Of a stretch of DNA of 64,000 nucleotides, positions 55,578-63,715 are shown in pieces (positions within the stretch are counted from its first letter, which is position 1; each line of letters opens with the position of its first letter). The stretch comes from Kushneria aurantia DSM 21353 (GTDB taxonomy: Bacteria; Pseudomonadota; Gammaproteobacteria; Pseudomonadales; Halomonadaceae). Under the pieces are notes generated by a model. That model was not told the DNA's origin, did not search any database, and saw only the letters and a list, made by a program, of their open reading frames with translations. Where the stretch lies: positions 48,261 through 112,260 of the forward strand of contig NZ_KB907873.1 of the NCBI RefSeq assembly GCF_000382245.1. The letters are read 5' to 3'. Both the position numbers and the translations under genes were made by a program.

Positions 55578-56405
55578 ATGGGTGAAAGCCTGTCTCCCTG
55601 GACTCCGTCCTGCAACGGGTCCATCCGCGTTGAGCTCGACGGCCAAAGCACCAACAGCGACAGCGGCGCTCTGCTGCTGCGTGAAGCCCTCGATAACAGC
55701 GGCGTGATCGAGGCGCTCGAGGACAACCTGGTCGATCCGCGCCACCCGCTGCGTATCCGCCACTCGCTGGCCGGTCAGCTGCGTACCCTGGTATTGCAGC
55801 GAGCGATGGGATGGATCGACCTCGGCGATACCGACACCCTGCGTCGTGACCCGCTCTGGCAGCTGGCCTGCAGCGATGCGCGCGGGACGACGCCATTGGC
55901 ACAGGATCGACCGTCTCGGGCCACGCTGTCGCGGTTACTGACGTGCCCGGGCCGCGACGACAACATCGATGTGCTGCATGAGGGGCTGCTGCGGCTGGTG
56001 GTCTGGCGTCTGACGTCGCTGAACCATGGCGAGCGTCCCGAGCAGCTGATGCTGGACATCGACGGCCTGCCGATCGAGGTCCACGGTCACCAGGGTGGCT
56101 CGGCCTTTCATGGGCTGTATGGTGCCCGGATCGACTCGCCGCTGGTGGCCTCGCTGGCCGAGACCGGCGACATGGTGGGTGGCCTGCTGCGTGAGGGCAA
56201 TGCCGGCCCGGCCGAACATGCCGATACCTGGATCCCGCCTCTGGCCCGACGGCTCAACGAGAGCACCGGAGCCTCGGTGCGGGTGCGCATCGATGCGGGC
56301 TTCACCGACAATGACACGCTGGAAGCCCTGGAAGATCGTGACATCGAGTACCTCGGCCGACTTCGCAGCCACACGGGCCTGCAGAAGCTGACGGCACTGC
56401 CTTGA
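55578..56405 (+). pseudogene. IS1380-family transposase, C-terminally truncated
   Basis: The 275 residues match the N-terminal half to two thirds of IS1380-type DDE transposases: SDSGALLLREALDNSGVIEAL, HSLAGQLRTLVLQRAMGWIDLGD, DRPSRATLSRLL, the first DDE Asp in LMLDIDGLPIEVHGHQ, and VRIDAGFTDNDTLEALED with the second Asp. The normal proteins have about 430-480 residues and a third acidic residue further on; here the frame stops after LQKLTALP. A strong AGGAGG site precedes the ATG. Confidence 0.82.
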
Positions 56406-56716
56406 CCCCGGCGAAACCCGCCACTGACCAGACATCGAGCGACCGCGCCGGCGGCCGGCGGTCACGGCTGCATGGAGGGATGCCATCAATGTCTTTACGT
56501 TATAAATAGTTCATAAAAATGGCTCGCCGGGCATAAGCGACGTGTCCCTCATGCATTCAATGCTGCCGGTGGCAGGCGCAGCCGACGCCATGGGGGTATA
56601 ACGGCGCGATTCGACGTCCTCGTGAATAAGGCGGGATTATGCCTTTACGCTGCTGGGCTGCTCCCTAGTCTGCCTGAACAAGCTTCAAGGTAGGTTTTGA
56701 AAGGCACTATAAGCTT
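56406..56716. other. Non-coding mosaic stretch
   Basis: These 311 bases between the transposase fragment and the LysE gene hold no intact gene. The end of the IS element was not identified. Base composition drops from the G+C-rich transposase to AT-rich around 56490-56520 and again after 56690. It includes a 17-mer that recurs near 63.6 kb and a short dehydrogenase relic. Confidence 0.6.
56601..56693 (+). pseudogene. Possible short-chain dehydrogenase relic
   Basis: One frame reads TARFDVLVNKAGLCLYAAGL, which resembles the RxDVLVNNAG motif of short-chain dehydrogenases with the second Asn changed to Lys. Only about 30 codons are recognisable before a stop. Chance resemblance cannot be excluded. 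Confidence 0.3.
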
Positions 56717-57355
56717 TCATCCTAGAACACCAAAGAACAAGCCGATCACAATAAGCATCACCCCGCTAGCAATGTTTATTTTTTTTACAGGAAAGCTGCT
56801 TGATGAACTTTTTCGTAGGCGATCGGAAAGCAATATATAGATCATGAAAGCCAAAGCACCAGCAAGCATACCAACTAGATATAGAGTAGACACTTGAATT
56901 AATGCCGATCGGCTGGGATCGACGAACTGTGGCAATATTGCCAGATAAACCAGCAAGGCTTTAGGATTAGAAATGTTTACAGAAACCCCCTTCCAATAGC
57001 TACTCTTAATACTTGGAGCCTCTCCTTCCCCCTCTGAATCTTTACTATAGCCACTGTTTGACTGATTCTTAACACCAGCCCTAATGTCTCTTACCCCAAG
57101 CCAAATTAGATAACAGGCACCAGCATACTTTATTATCGCAAACAACTCTTGATTTTTTGCAATCACAACACCAATTCCAGCCGCTGATAGAGCAAAATAA
57201 AATGTTTCAGCGGTTAGGATGCCAGCAGTCAAAGCACATCCGGCCTTCCTACCATGCAGCAGCGCTCCAATTGAAACGACTAAAGCGGCAGGCCCAGGTA
57301 TTAGGTATGCCGTAAAATCAGCAAAAAAATAAACAAGCAAGCTTATTAAATCCAT
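56717..57355 (-). CDS. LysE/RhtB-family amino-acid exporter on an AT-rich island
   Basis: A 212-residue exporter with six predicted spans. The N-terminus has FADFTAYLIPGPAALVVSIGALLHGRKAG, the family's conserved PGP motif, and later KGVSVNISNPKALLVYLAILPQFVDP, which is diagnostic. The gene is clearly richer in A+T than its surroundings, uses codons such as TTA, ATA and AGA, and its flanks are also AT-rich, so it was probably acquired by transfer. Amino acid exported unknown. The upstream border coincides with the truncation of the decarboxylase-like gene. Confidence 0.9.
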   Translation of the reverse strand: MDLISLLVYFFADFTAYLIPGPAALVVSIGALLHGRKAGCALTAGILTAETFYFALSAAGIGVVIAKNQELFAIIKYAGACYLIWLGVRDIRAGVKNQSNSGYSKDSEGEGEAPSIKSSYWKGVSVNISNPKALLVYLAILPQFVDPSRSALIQVSTLYLVGMLAGALAFMIYILLSDRLRKSSSSSFPVKKINIASGVMLIVIGLFFGVLG

Positions 57356-57483
57356 TGTCTCTCAATTTTTCATGATATAGCTGTCGTTAGCTTCCGCTGT
57401 ATTGTTGCACCCAGAAATGATTAGAGCAAGAACATACTCCTCATACAGCATATTCAGAACATCATACACACCCGCATCTCCAT

Positions 57484-57729
57484 TTACAGAGAGTCCATGT
57501 CGGGCAGGGCCAGAAAAGGCGAGCGCCCGTCGACGAAGGTTCTGAGGAAATAGGTGAAGCCGAGCTCCGACACGTCATAATGGCCGTCGATCATCGCCTT
57601 GAAAATCTGCGGCACGATGCGCGCGGAGTGAAAGCGCGGCTCAGCGCCCTGAATCGGGATGGTGCCGTCCAAAAGCAGGCGCGTGCGGTCGTAATCCCAG
57701 AACGCGATATCGATCGTTCGATTGGTCAT
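57484..57729 (-). pseudogene. 4,5-dihydroxyphthalate decarboxylase-like protein, N-terminal fragment
   Basis: The 81 residues (IDIAFWDYDRTRLLLDGTIP, VPQIFKAMIDGHYDVSELGF, TYFLRTFVDGRSPFLALPDM) match the N-terminus of 4,5-dihydroxyphthalate decarboxylase-like periplasmic-binding-fold proteins, normally about 320-340 residues. The frame stops immediately where the AT-rich island begins. Its ATG overlaps the stop of the DoxX gene by four bases, so the two formed an operon. Confidence 0.7.
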
Positions 57730-58184
57730 GGCCGTTCTCCGCTGTCGGACGGGGGCCGGGCCATAGCCGAGGTGCGGCGACGTCCCCAAAGAATGAAGAC
57801 GAGCAACGCCAGGAAGACGAGGTTGACCGGCAGGTCTTCGGCCTCGCCACGCGAGATGTGAAAGATCATCGCGCACAGCTGGAGCAGCACGCAGCCCACG
57901 GCGGCGGCGGTCGTCAGGCGAGGTTTGATGCGGGTCAGATCGGGCAACAGGACGCCTATTCCACCCAACAGGTCGATCACACCGAGCGTTCGTACAATCG
58001 GTGGCGGCAGATCGCCGGTCCACGGCCACATGCGGGCAAGATCCACTATCGGCGACAGCAGCTTCTCCGATCCCGCCCACAGAAAGGCGAGGAAAATAAG
58101 CCCCTGTGCGACCCAGGTCGCGGCGCTCGAGAAGCGCCTGGGCGTCCGTTTGATCGAACGCTCGACGCGCCGGTTCAGCGTCAC
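57726..58184 (-). CDS. DoxX-family membrane protein (5' end possibly replaced)
   Basis: A 152-residue frame with four spans of the DoxX family: GLIFLAFLWAGSEKLL, IVRTLGVIDLLGGIGVLLPD and the C-terminal spans. The first ~25 residues (basic, KRTPRRFSS) are encoded by DNA that on the other strand encodes the conserved LysR segment, and have no DoxX character. The original start was probably lost in a deletion and the present ATG is fortuitous. Relatives take part in quinone-linked or sulfur-related redox processes; the role here is not known. Confidence 0.65.
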   Translation of the reverse strand: MTLNRRVERSIKRTPRRFSSAATWVAQGLIFLAFLWAGSEKLLSPIVDLARMWPWTGDLPPPIVRTLGVIDLLGGIGVLLPDLTRIKPRLTTAAAVGCVLLQLCAMIFHISRGEAEDLPVNLVFLALLVFILWGRRRTSAMARPPSDSGERP

Positions 58185-58926
58185 TGCCGTAGGGCGAGAA
58201 GTTCAGGCGCACGCGCTTGCCGCCCTGGACCAGGCCGATGCCGTGGAGGCCGCAGCCGCCCGGGTCACCGCCGAGCCCCGGGGTCTGGTCCGGATCGGCT
58301 GCCCGCTCGGGGTCGAACGCCTCCTCGCCGAGCGACTGCCCGAGCTTATGCGTCGGTATCCGCGATTGCGCGTGCAGGTCATGGTCGGTAATCGGCGGCT
58401 CGACCTTATCGAAGAACGGATCGATGTGGCGCTGCGCGTGCGTGAGACGCTCGACGGGGATGCCGACGTGGTCATACGGCAACTCGCGCGCGGCCATGCC
58501 TGTCTGGTAGCCAGCCCGGCGCTGCTGGACGAACGCGATCCGCCGTCCATACCGGCCGAACTGGCAACCTGGCCCACCATCAGCCAATCCGAGCAGAGCG
58601 GATATCATCGTTGGCACCTGGTCGACGGCGAAGACCATAAGGCCAGCGTGGATCACGAGCCGCGGGTGGCGGCGACCGAGTTCGCCATTCTGCTACAAGC
58701 GGCGATCGATGGCCTCGGCGTCGCCTTCCTGGCCCACTATGCCTGCCGTGCGGCGCTGGATGATGGTCGCCTGGTGCGGATACTGCCGACCTGGCGCAGC
58801 CGCGAAGCGAACATCCATCTGGCGTTCCCATCTCGCCGCGGCATGCTGCCGGGCGTACGCGCTACGGTGGATTTTCTGGCCGAGACATTTGCCGTAGATT
58901 CTCCCGCCTGGCGCCTCCCGGTGTGA
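58114..58926 (+). pseudogene. LysR-family regulator lacking the DNA-binding N-terminus
   Basis: From QVAALEKRLGVRLIERSTRR onwards the frame is a normal LysR protein, with RGLVRIGCPLGVERLLAERL (effector domain start) through DGLGVAFLAHYACRAALDDG and a normal C-terminus. The first ~40 residues, which carry most of the helix-turn-helix, are missing; upstream codons in the same frame are antisense to the DoxX gene. It therefore cannot bind DNA normally. Confidence 0.8.
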
Positions 58927-59028
58927 CGGGGTAATCGAGCATCGTGACATCTGATCTCGACACTGCGTCTGCAGCGAGTGAGAACTCGCTATGCTTTTTC
59001 AATAATTTCAATAACAGGACTTCCAAAT

Positions 59029-59211
59029 CGACAAGCCGACTGTGGATCGTCGTTTTTCTCGACAAGCGACGGCGAAGTCGAGATACATCCGGGCACACTC
59101 GACACACCGAATCAGTTAAAGCCAACCTACGAGCTGTGGACGATCCGTCGTGAAAACTGGCTGCCGCCGTTTCCACTCAGCGCGCGCCATAAGCGGGATC
59201 ATCCCGAGTAA
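59029..59211 (+). pseudogene. Glutathione-dependent formaldehyde-activating enzyme (GFA) family, C-terminal fragment
   Basis: One frame reads CGSSFFSTSDGEVEIHPGTL followed by DTPNQLKPTYELWTIRRENWLPPFP, which matches the C-terminal third of GFA proteins (CGSxLF, AGTLDDP, LKPxxHIW, PW). The N-terminal zinc site (CxC and CxxC) is absent. The upstream DNA is unrelated. Its 3' end overlaps the convergent XRE gene by 35 bases. It is one of several gene fragments in this stretch. Confidence 0.6.
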
Positions 59212-60085
59212 AACTACCGGGCCTTTCCTCGCCAGACTTGAGCGCCTCTTCGCCTATCCACTCGGCAAACGCCTCGGCGAGCGGATCGGCTTCCCGGGCG
59301 GCATAGACCACCAGACGCAGATGCCGCTCCTCGTCGACGATCAAACTGGTGTGCTCGAAGCCGACCTTGCCCAGCCCATCGAGATCGAGCGCGCGCACGC
59401 CCCGGCAGGGAGCGTCCACATCGTGACGATGCCACCAGTGGCGAAACTCGGGCGACAGCGCCACCAGCTCCTTCACCAGGTTGGCGATGGCAGGGTCGTC
59501 GTCCGCCCGCGCATAGTCGCGTCGGAAGCTGGAGAGAATGCGCGGCGCCTCATCCGACCAGTCGGCGATCAACCGGCGCAGCCCGGCGTCGGTGAACAGC
59601 ATCCATAGCAGGTTACGGTACTCGGCCGGTTGCTCGGCAAAGCCAAACACTCGCGCCGCCGCATCGTTCCACGCCAAAACGTCCCAGCGCAGATTGAGTA
59701 CATAGCCGGGGCGCGTCGACAGATCATCCATCAACCGCTTCACCAGCGGCGGCACCTGACACCAGGTTTTGCCCGGCTCGACCGGCGGGCGCTGGTGGCT
59801 CAGCAGAAACAGATGGCGCCGCTCCGCCGCGTCCAGTCGCAGTGCCCGCGCCAGGTTGTCGAGAAAGGTCGACGACACGCCTATCTCGCGCCCCTGCTCC
59901 AGCCACGTATACCAGGTCACCCCAACCCCGGCGAGCGCCGCGACCTCTTCGCGACGCAGTCCCGGCGTACGCCGGCGCGTGCCCGCCGGCAATCCCACCG
60001 CTTGCGGTGAGATCCGCTCGCGGCGGGTGCGCAGAAACTCGGCAAGCTCCTGGCGCGTCCGGGTGAGTTTGCGTTCCCGCGTCAT
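59177..60085 (-). CDS. XRE-family regulator with MmyB-like ligand domain
   Basis: A 302-residue regulator. The helix-turn-helix is in TPGLRREEVAALAGVGVTWYTWLEQGRE, read in two halves, and the C-terminal ~190 residues form the MmyB-like domain (RPGYVLNLRWDVLAWNDAA, NLLWMLFTDAGLR, VDAPCRGVRALDLDGLG). Members repress neighbouring oxidoreductase or exporter genes. It is divergent from an MFS exporter with 112 bases between, so control of that gene is likely. Confidence 0.9.
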   Translation of the reverse strand: MTRERKLTRTRQELAEFLRTRRERISPQAVGLPAGTRRRTPGLRREEVAALAGVGVTWYTWLEQGREIGVSSTFLDNLARALRLDAAERRHLFLLSHQRPPVEPGKTWCQVPPLVKRLMDDLSTRPGYVLNLRWDVLAWNDAAARVFGFAEQPAEYRNLLWMLFTDAGLRRLIADWSDEAPRILSSFRRDYARADDDPAIANLVKELVALSPEFRHWWHRHDVDAPCRGVRALDLDGLGKVGFEHTSLIVDEERHLRLVVYAAREADPLAEAFAEWIGEEALKSGEERPGSFTRDDPAYGAR

Positions 60086-60197
60086 CCTGTTGTTCCAGGT
60101 AATAGCATAAACACTTAAATTGTAACCCCATCACGCCGGCCACACACTAACGCGTCTCTACCCGCAATCAGGGGTTCACCGCTTCCGGAGAGCACGC

Positions 60198-61379
60198 ATG
60201 GCACACCCATCACGCAGCACCACTTATCTCGTCGCCATTGGCGCTTTCGCGCTGGGCATGGCGTCCTATGTCACCGCCGGGTTGATCCCGCTGATCCAGA
60301 CCGACTTCGCGGTCTCCGTTTCGGTGGCCGGTCAGCTGGTCACCGCCTATACGCTCGCCTACGGGCTGGGGTCGCCGCTGTGTGTCGCTCTGCTGCCGGC
60401 CAACCGTCAGCGCAGCGGGCTGCTTGTAATGCTGGGGCTGTTCGTGATTGCCAATGCGGCCAGCGCGCTGGCCACCGGCTTCACTACCCTGATGGTCTGG
60501 CGGGTACTGGCCGGCATGGCGGCGGGGACCTATCTCGCCATCGGTATCGCCGCCGCCGTGGGCGTCGCCCCGGAAGCCGCGCGCGGCAAAACGATCTCGA
60601 TCATCATGGGCGGCATGGCGAGCGGCACCGTGCTCGGCGTGCCGCTTGGCCTGTTGATTGCAGAGCGTTGGGGCTGGCAGGCCGCGCTGTGGTTGATCGC
60701 GCTGATAGGGCTGGTTGCCCTTCTCGGCCTGATCCTGCGCCTGCCGCCGCTACCCGCCGCAGCGGTGGTACCACTACGCCGCAAGCTTTCCATCCTGACC
60801 GACCGCCGGGTCATCGGCCTGCTCGGTATCTCACTGCTCGCCGCCATCGCCAGCCTGGGCATGTACACCTTCCTGGCACCACTGGTCGGCGCCCACGGCC
60901 AACGCTCGGTGACGCTTTATCTTTGGGTGTGGGGTCTGGGCGGCGTGCTCGGCAGCTTTCTGATCGGTCTGCTGGTCGACCGCTTCTCCGGCCACAGACT
61001 CACCTTCGCCATCAAGCTGCTCTTGGGTATCGCGCTGATCGCTCTGCCGCTCTTGCTCGCCATCGGCCCCTGGCTGGCGCTGATTCCCATCGCGCTGTGG
61101 GGCGCTGTGGGCTGGGCGTTACAGGTACCGCAGAACAACGAGTTGATGAAAGCTCGCGAACCACAAGGCGACGGCAATCTGGCGGTGGGATTGAACGTTT
61201 CTGCCCTTTATCTGGGCGGTGCCCTTGGCGCTTCGCTCGGCGGGCTGGCGCTGGCACTACAGCTGCCGGTTGACATGCTCTCGATCGCGGCCGGGCTGGT
61301 GGCGCTATCGGGCATGGGCGTGCATGTGTGGCTGTGGAAGCGATCCCATGCACGCGGCATGGCCTGCCCCGATTCGTGA
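60198..61379 (+). CDS. MFS exporter (AraJ/NepI-like)
   Basis: A 393-residue transporter with 12 spans of the DHA1 drug/sugar-efflux group: FALGMASYVTAGLIPLIQTD, TAYTLAYGLGSPL, and VLAGMAAGTYLAIGIAAAVG in the first half; ALQVPQNNELMKAREPQGDG and NVSALYLGGALGASLGG in the second. A CCGGAGAG site precedes the ATG. The last ~85 codons recur, decayed, at 63.3-63.6 kb beyond hipBA. Confidence 0.92.
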   Translation: MAHPSRSTTYLVAIGAFALGMASYVTAGLIPLIQTDFAVSVSVAGQLVTAYTLAYGLGSPLCVALLPANRQRSGLLVMLGLFVIANAASALATGFTTLMVWRVLAGMAAGTYLAIGIAAAVGVAPEAARGKTISIIMGGMASGTVLGVPLGLLIAERWGWQAALWLIALIGLVALLGLILRLPPLPAAAVVPLRRKLSILTDRRVIGLLGISLLAAIASLGMYTFLAPLVGAHGQRSVTLYLWVWGLGGVLGSFLIGLLVDRFSGHRLTFAIKLLLGIALIALPLLLAIGPWLALIPIALWGAVGWALQVPQNNELMKAREPQGDGNLAVGLNVSALYLGGALGASLGGLALALQLPVDMLSIAAGLVALSGMGVHVWLWKRSHARGMACPDS

Positions 61380-61507
61380 GCTCACCACACTCCGTGGTAC
61401 TGAACGCCGCCGACCGGGCGGCGTTCGGTGCTGCCAAAGACGATCATCTCGCCGAGATGGCGCTCATCACGCTGCGCGGGCCAGCGGGCTTGATCCTCGC
61501 CGCCTTG

Positions 61508-62827
61508 TCAGCTGAGTAACTGCGCGCGTGCGGCCTCAAAGCCATCGAGTATCTTGCTATGCGCGGCGCCGAGGCCTTCAACGCAGTAGCTGTTCAGAAA
61601 CTGTCGGCCGGCAAAAAGCCTGCGGTCGGTCTCGGTCAGTTTGGCTTGCTCGCAGACCCCGCCCCATTCACGGGTGATCGTAACGAGTTGGTTCTCGATG
61701 ATGGCCTGGGCCTGTTGGTCATTGAGCAGGAAAGCCGGAGCGGCCGTGAGGCAGCTATGCAGCGTACTCATACGGTTTTCGCCCTTGATCAGCATCGCCT
61801 GAGTCGCCTCGTTGCCCGTTCGCCCCTGCGGGCAGATGTCATAGGCCGGGGTCAACGAGAGCATCCTGCCGTCCCAGAACGCAGCATGGTTGCGGGCATG
61901 ATCGTCCGTGTTGCCGCACAGGATATTGAAGACGATCCGGGCGTAAAGCTCTCGCAGCGTTTGCTTCGGGTCGGTGAAGCGATGACGGATGACTTCGGCA
62001 AGGTCTTCGTAAGACGCATAGCGCGCCATCATTTCGTCAAGGCCGAGCATCGTCAGCGCTGACACCATCGCTTTTCGCTGCCAGCCAGCCCCTGACTTGA
62101 TGCGATCAAAGCGGTCGATGAGCAGCACATCCTTGCCGGCCACCGCGGTTAACGAGACCGGAGCAACATCCAGCTCGCATGCAGATGCCAGCTTCATGGC
62201 GATGAATTCCGCCTTCACGACGCTGTAAATGTCTGTACTCGAGGAGAACTTGGCGATCATTTTGCGATCGCCATGATCGATCAGGGCCTTCGGGCGGGCG
62301 CCGCCGATCGAGGTGCCGTGGTTCAACGCCTGGTTGAGGGCTGGCGTCAGCGGGGCGCCCTGCTCGATCCGTTCAGCCGCTTCCAGCAACTCTTCATAAG
62401 ACGCCTCGGCCTTGAGACGAGGCACGTATTCCGTGGCGGAATGCTGAAAGTCGAGGGCACCTATCCGGTCCGACCCCGCTTCAAGCCAATAGGTAAGCTC
62501 GGAAATGTCGTCAGCTGCGGCGCCAGCGGCCTTGCCCCCCATCAGACGATTGATGATCACCCGACGCCCCCAGGCATCGGGCGAGGCGTCACGTAGGCAA
62601 CTGGCCATCGACAGGCCAGCGGTCGGTTCGATCAGGCCGCGGCGCAGTGGCAGTTCGGGGTCATGGATCGGGATCGCGCCATCGCGCGCCAGGTAGCTGG
62701 CGCCATAGTTGAAGCTGTAGCGATCGCCGTGCTGCGTGACGCGACCGGCCACCACGGGTTGTGTCTCTCCCGGCAACCAGATCCAGACATAGGCCTCTCG
62801 TGGCTGCGTCAGCCTAGAAGTCATCAT
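61508..62827 (-). CDS. hipA: HipA-type serine kinase toxin
   Basis: A 439-residue HipA-like kinase, toxin of a type II pair linked to persistence through phosphorylation of aminoacyl-tRNA synthetases or other targets. The N-terminal subdomain 1 has VAGRVTQHGDRYSFNYGASYL; the phosphate-loop region is in GTSIGGARPKALI; the kinase core has LLIDRFDR, the catalytic ILCGNTDDHARNHAAFWD and the metal motif TPAYDICP. Its ATG lies inside the end of hipB (14-base overlap). It converges with the MFS exporter. Confidence 0.93.
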   Translation of the reverse strand: MMTSRLTQPREAYVWIWLPGETQPVVAGRVTQHGDRYSFNYGASYLARDGAIPIHDPELPLRRGLIEPTAGLSMASCLRDASPDAWGRRVIINRLMGGKAAGAAADDISELTYWLEAGSDRIGALDFQHSATEYVPRLKAEASYEELLEAAERIEQGAPLTPALNQALNHGTSIGGARPKALIDHGDRKMIAKFSSSTDIYSVVKAEFIAMKLASACELDVAPVSLTAVAGKDVLLIDRFDRIKSGAGWQRKAMVSALTMLGLDEMMARYASYEDLAEVIRHRFTDPKQTLRELYARIVFNILCGNTDDHARNHAAFWDGRMLSLTPAYDICPQGRTGNEATQAMLIKGENRMSTLHSCLTAAPAFLLNDQQAQAIIENQLVTITREWGGVCEQAKLTETDRRLFAGRQFLNSYCVEGLGAAHSKILDGFEAARAQLLS

Positions 62828-63152
62828 CGACCTCCTGCCTGCTCGGGCGAACCCGCTTCGGCAGCAGCGTCAGTTTTTCCTCGAGATGGGCGTTATGCAT
62901 CGCACCTGCCCGGTCGTCGACATCGAACAGCCGCACGCCAACGAGTGTGGCGACCTCGAAGACGATGCCGATCTCGGTGCCGGCTTCGCCATTTTCGATG
63001 TTGCGGAGGGTCTTACGCGAGATGCCGGCGCGTTCAGACAGTTCGGCAGCGGTGAGCTCCCGCTCCAGACGACCAGCCTTGATCAGCTTGCCGAGGATCG
63101 AGAGTGTCTGCCTGGTGGCGCGGGAGTAGCTGCGTGGCCGCTTCATTGCCAT
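62814..63152 (-). CDS. hipB: HipB-type antitoxin
   Basis: A 112-residue XRE-type antitoxin and repressor. The helix-turn-helix is LTAAELSERAGISRKTLRNI followed by ENGEAGTEIGIVFEVATLVG. The C-terminal tail (LEEKLTLLPKRVRPSRQEVDDDF in two parts) is typical of antitoxins that contact HipA. First gene of the pair; a long palindrome lies just upstream. Confidence 0.9.
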   Translation of the reverse strand: MAMKRPRSYSRATRQTLSILGKLIKAGRLERELTAAELSERAGISRKTLRNIENGEAGTEIGIVFEVATLVGVRLFDVDDRAGAMHNAHLEEKLTLLPKRVRPSRQEVDDDF

Positions 63153-63172
63153 CTCGTCAAATTGGGCATTTA

Positions 63173-63200
63173 AATACTCATTAGACGTCTTGTGAGTATT
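63173..63200. promoter_or_regulatory. Operator palindrome upstream of hipB
   Basis: A 28-base near-perfect palindrome: outer arms AATACTCA (63173-63180) and TGAGTATT (63193-63200), and a perfect central AGACGTCT (63183-63190); only the two base pairs between arms and centre do not match. It lies 21 bases upstream of the hipB start in AT-rich DNA, as expected for HipB autorepression. Confidence 0.75.
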
Positions 63201-63319
63201 AAAGTACTTACTATGATGCGGCCTGCATGAGACAGCAAGAATATGGGCATATTATTATCCATAATGCCGTGAAATGAAACTTTAAACGCTCATTACTCAG
63301 GCAGCTGGTGGTCATCACC

Positions 63320-63590
63320 TGAATCCATCGTGCTGTGGAGCGCCATGGGCTGAGCGTTACAGGTGCCGCAGAACAACGAGTTGATGAAAACCCGCGAGGC
63401 TCAGGGCGACGGCAATCTGGCGGTGGGATTGAATGTTTCTGCCCTTTATCTGGGCGGTGCCCTTGGCGCCTCGCTCGGCGGGTTTGCCCTTGCACTGAAT
63501 ATGCCCATCGACACGCTCTCGATCGCGGCCGGGCTGGTGGCGCTATCGGGCATGGGCGTACATGTGTGGCTACGCAAGCAGGGCCATTAA
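63320..63590 (+). pseudogene. Decayed second copy of the MFS exporter 3' end
   Basis: The stretch aligns without large gaps to about 61080-61345 of the intact exporter and encodes VPQNNELMKTREAQGDGNLA and VGLNVSALYLGGALGASLGG nearly unchanged. A TGA replaces the Trp codon of GWALQVPQ, and nothing of the exporter lies further upstream. The tail differs (WLRKQGH) and stops at 63590. Translation from an internal ATG would give 67-75 residues, too short for function. Confidence 0.85.
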
Positions 63591-63715
63591 AGTTCCATAA
63601 AAATGGCTTGGGGATAATAAATTACCGATATTCCTGGCATCTGCCTCAAGCCACCTCATAACAAGCACTTAAAGACTCACAAGCTTTTTCATGGACCTTT
63701 AATTAGTCGCCCCTG

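Noticed and set aside
63591..63715. End of the IS5-type element
   Set aside because: No inverted repeat partner is inside the window, so its terminus and any target duplication cannot be placed.
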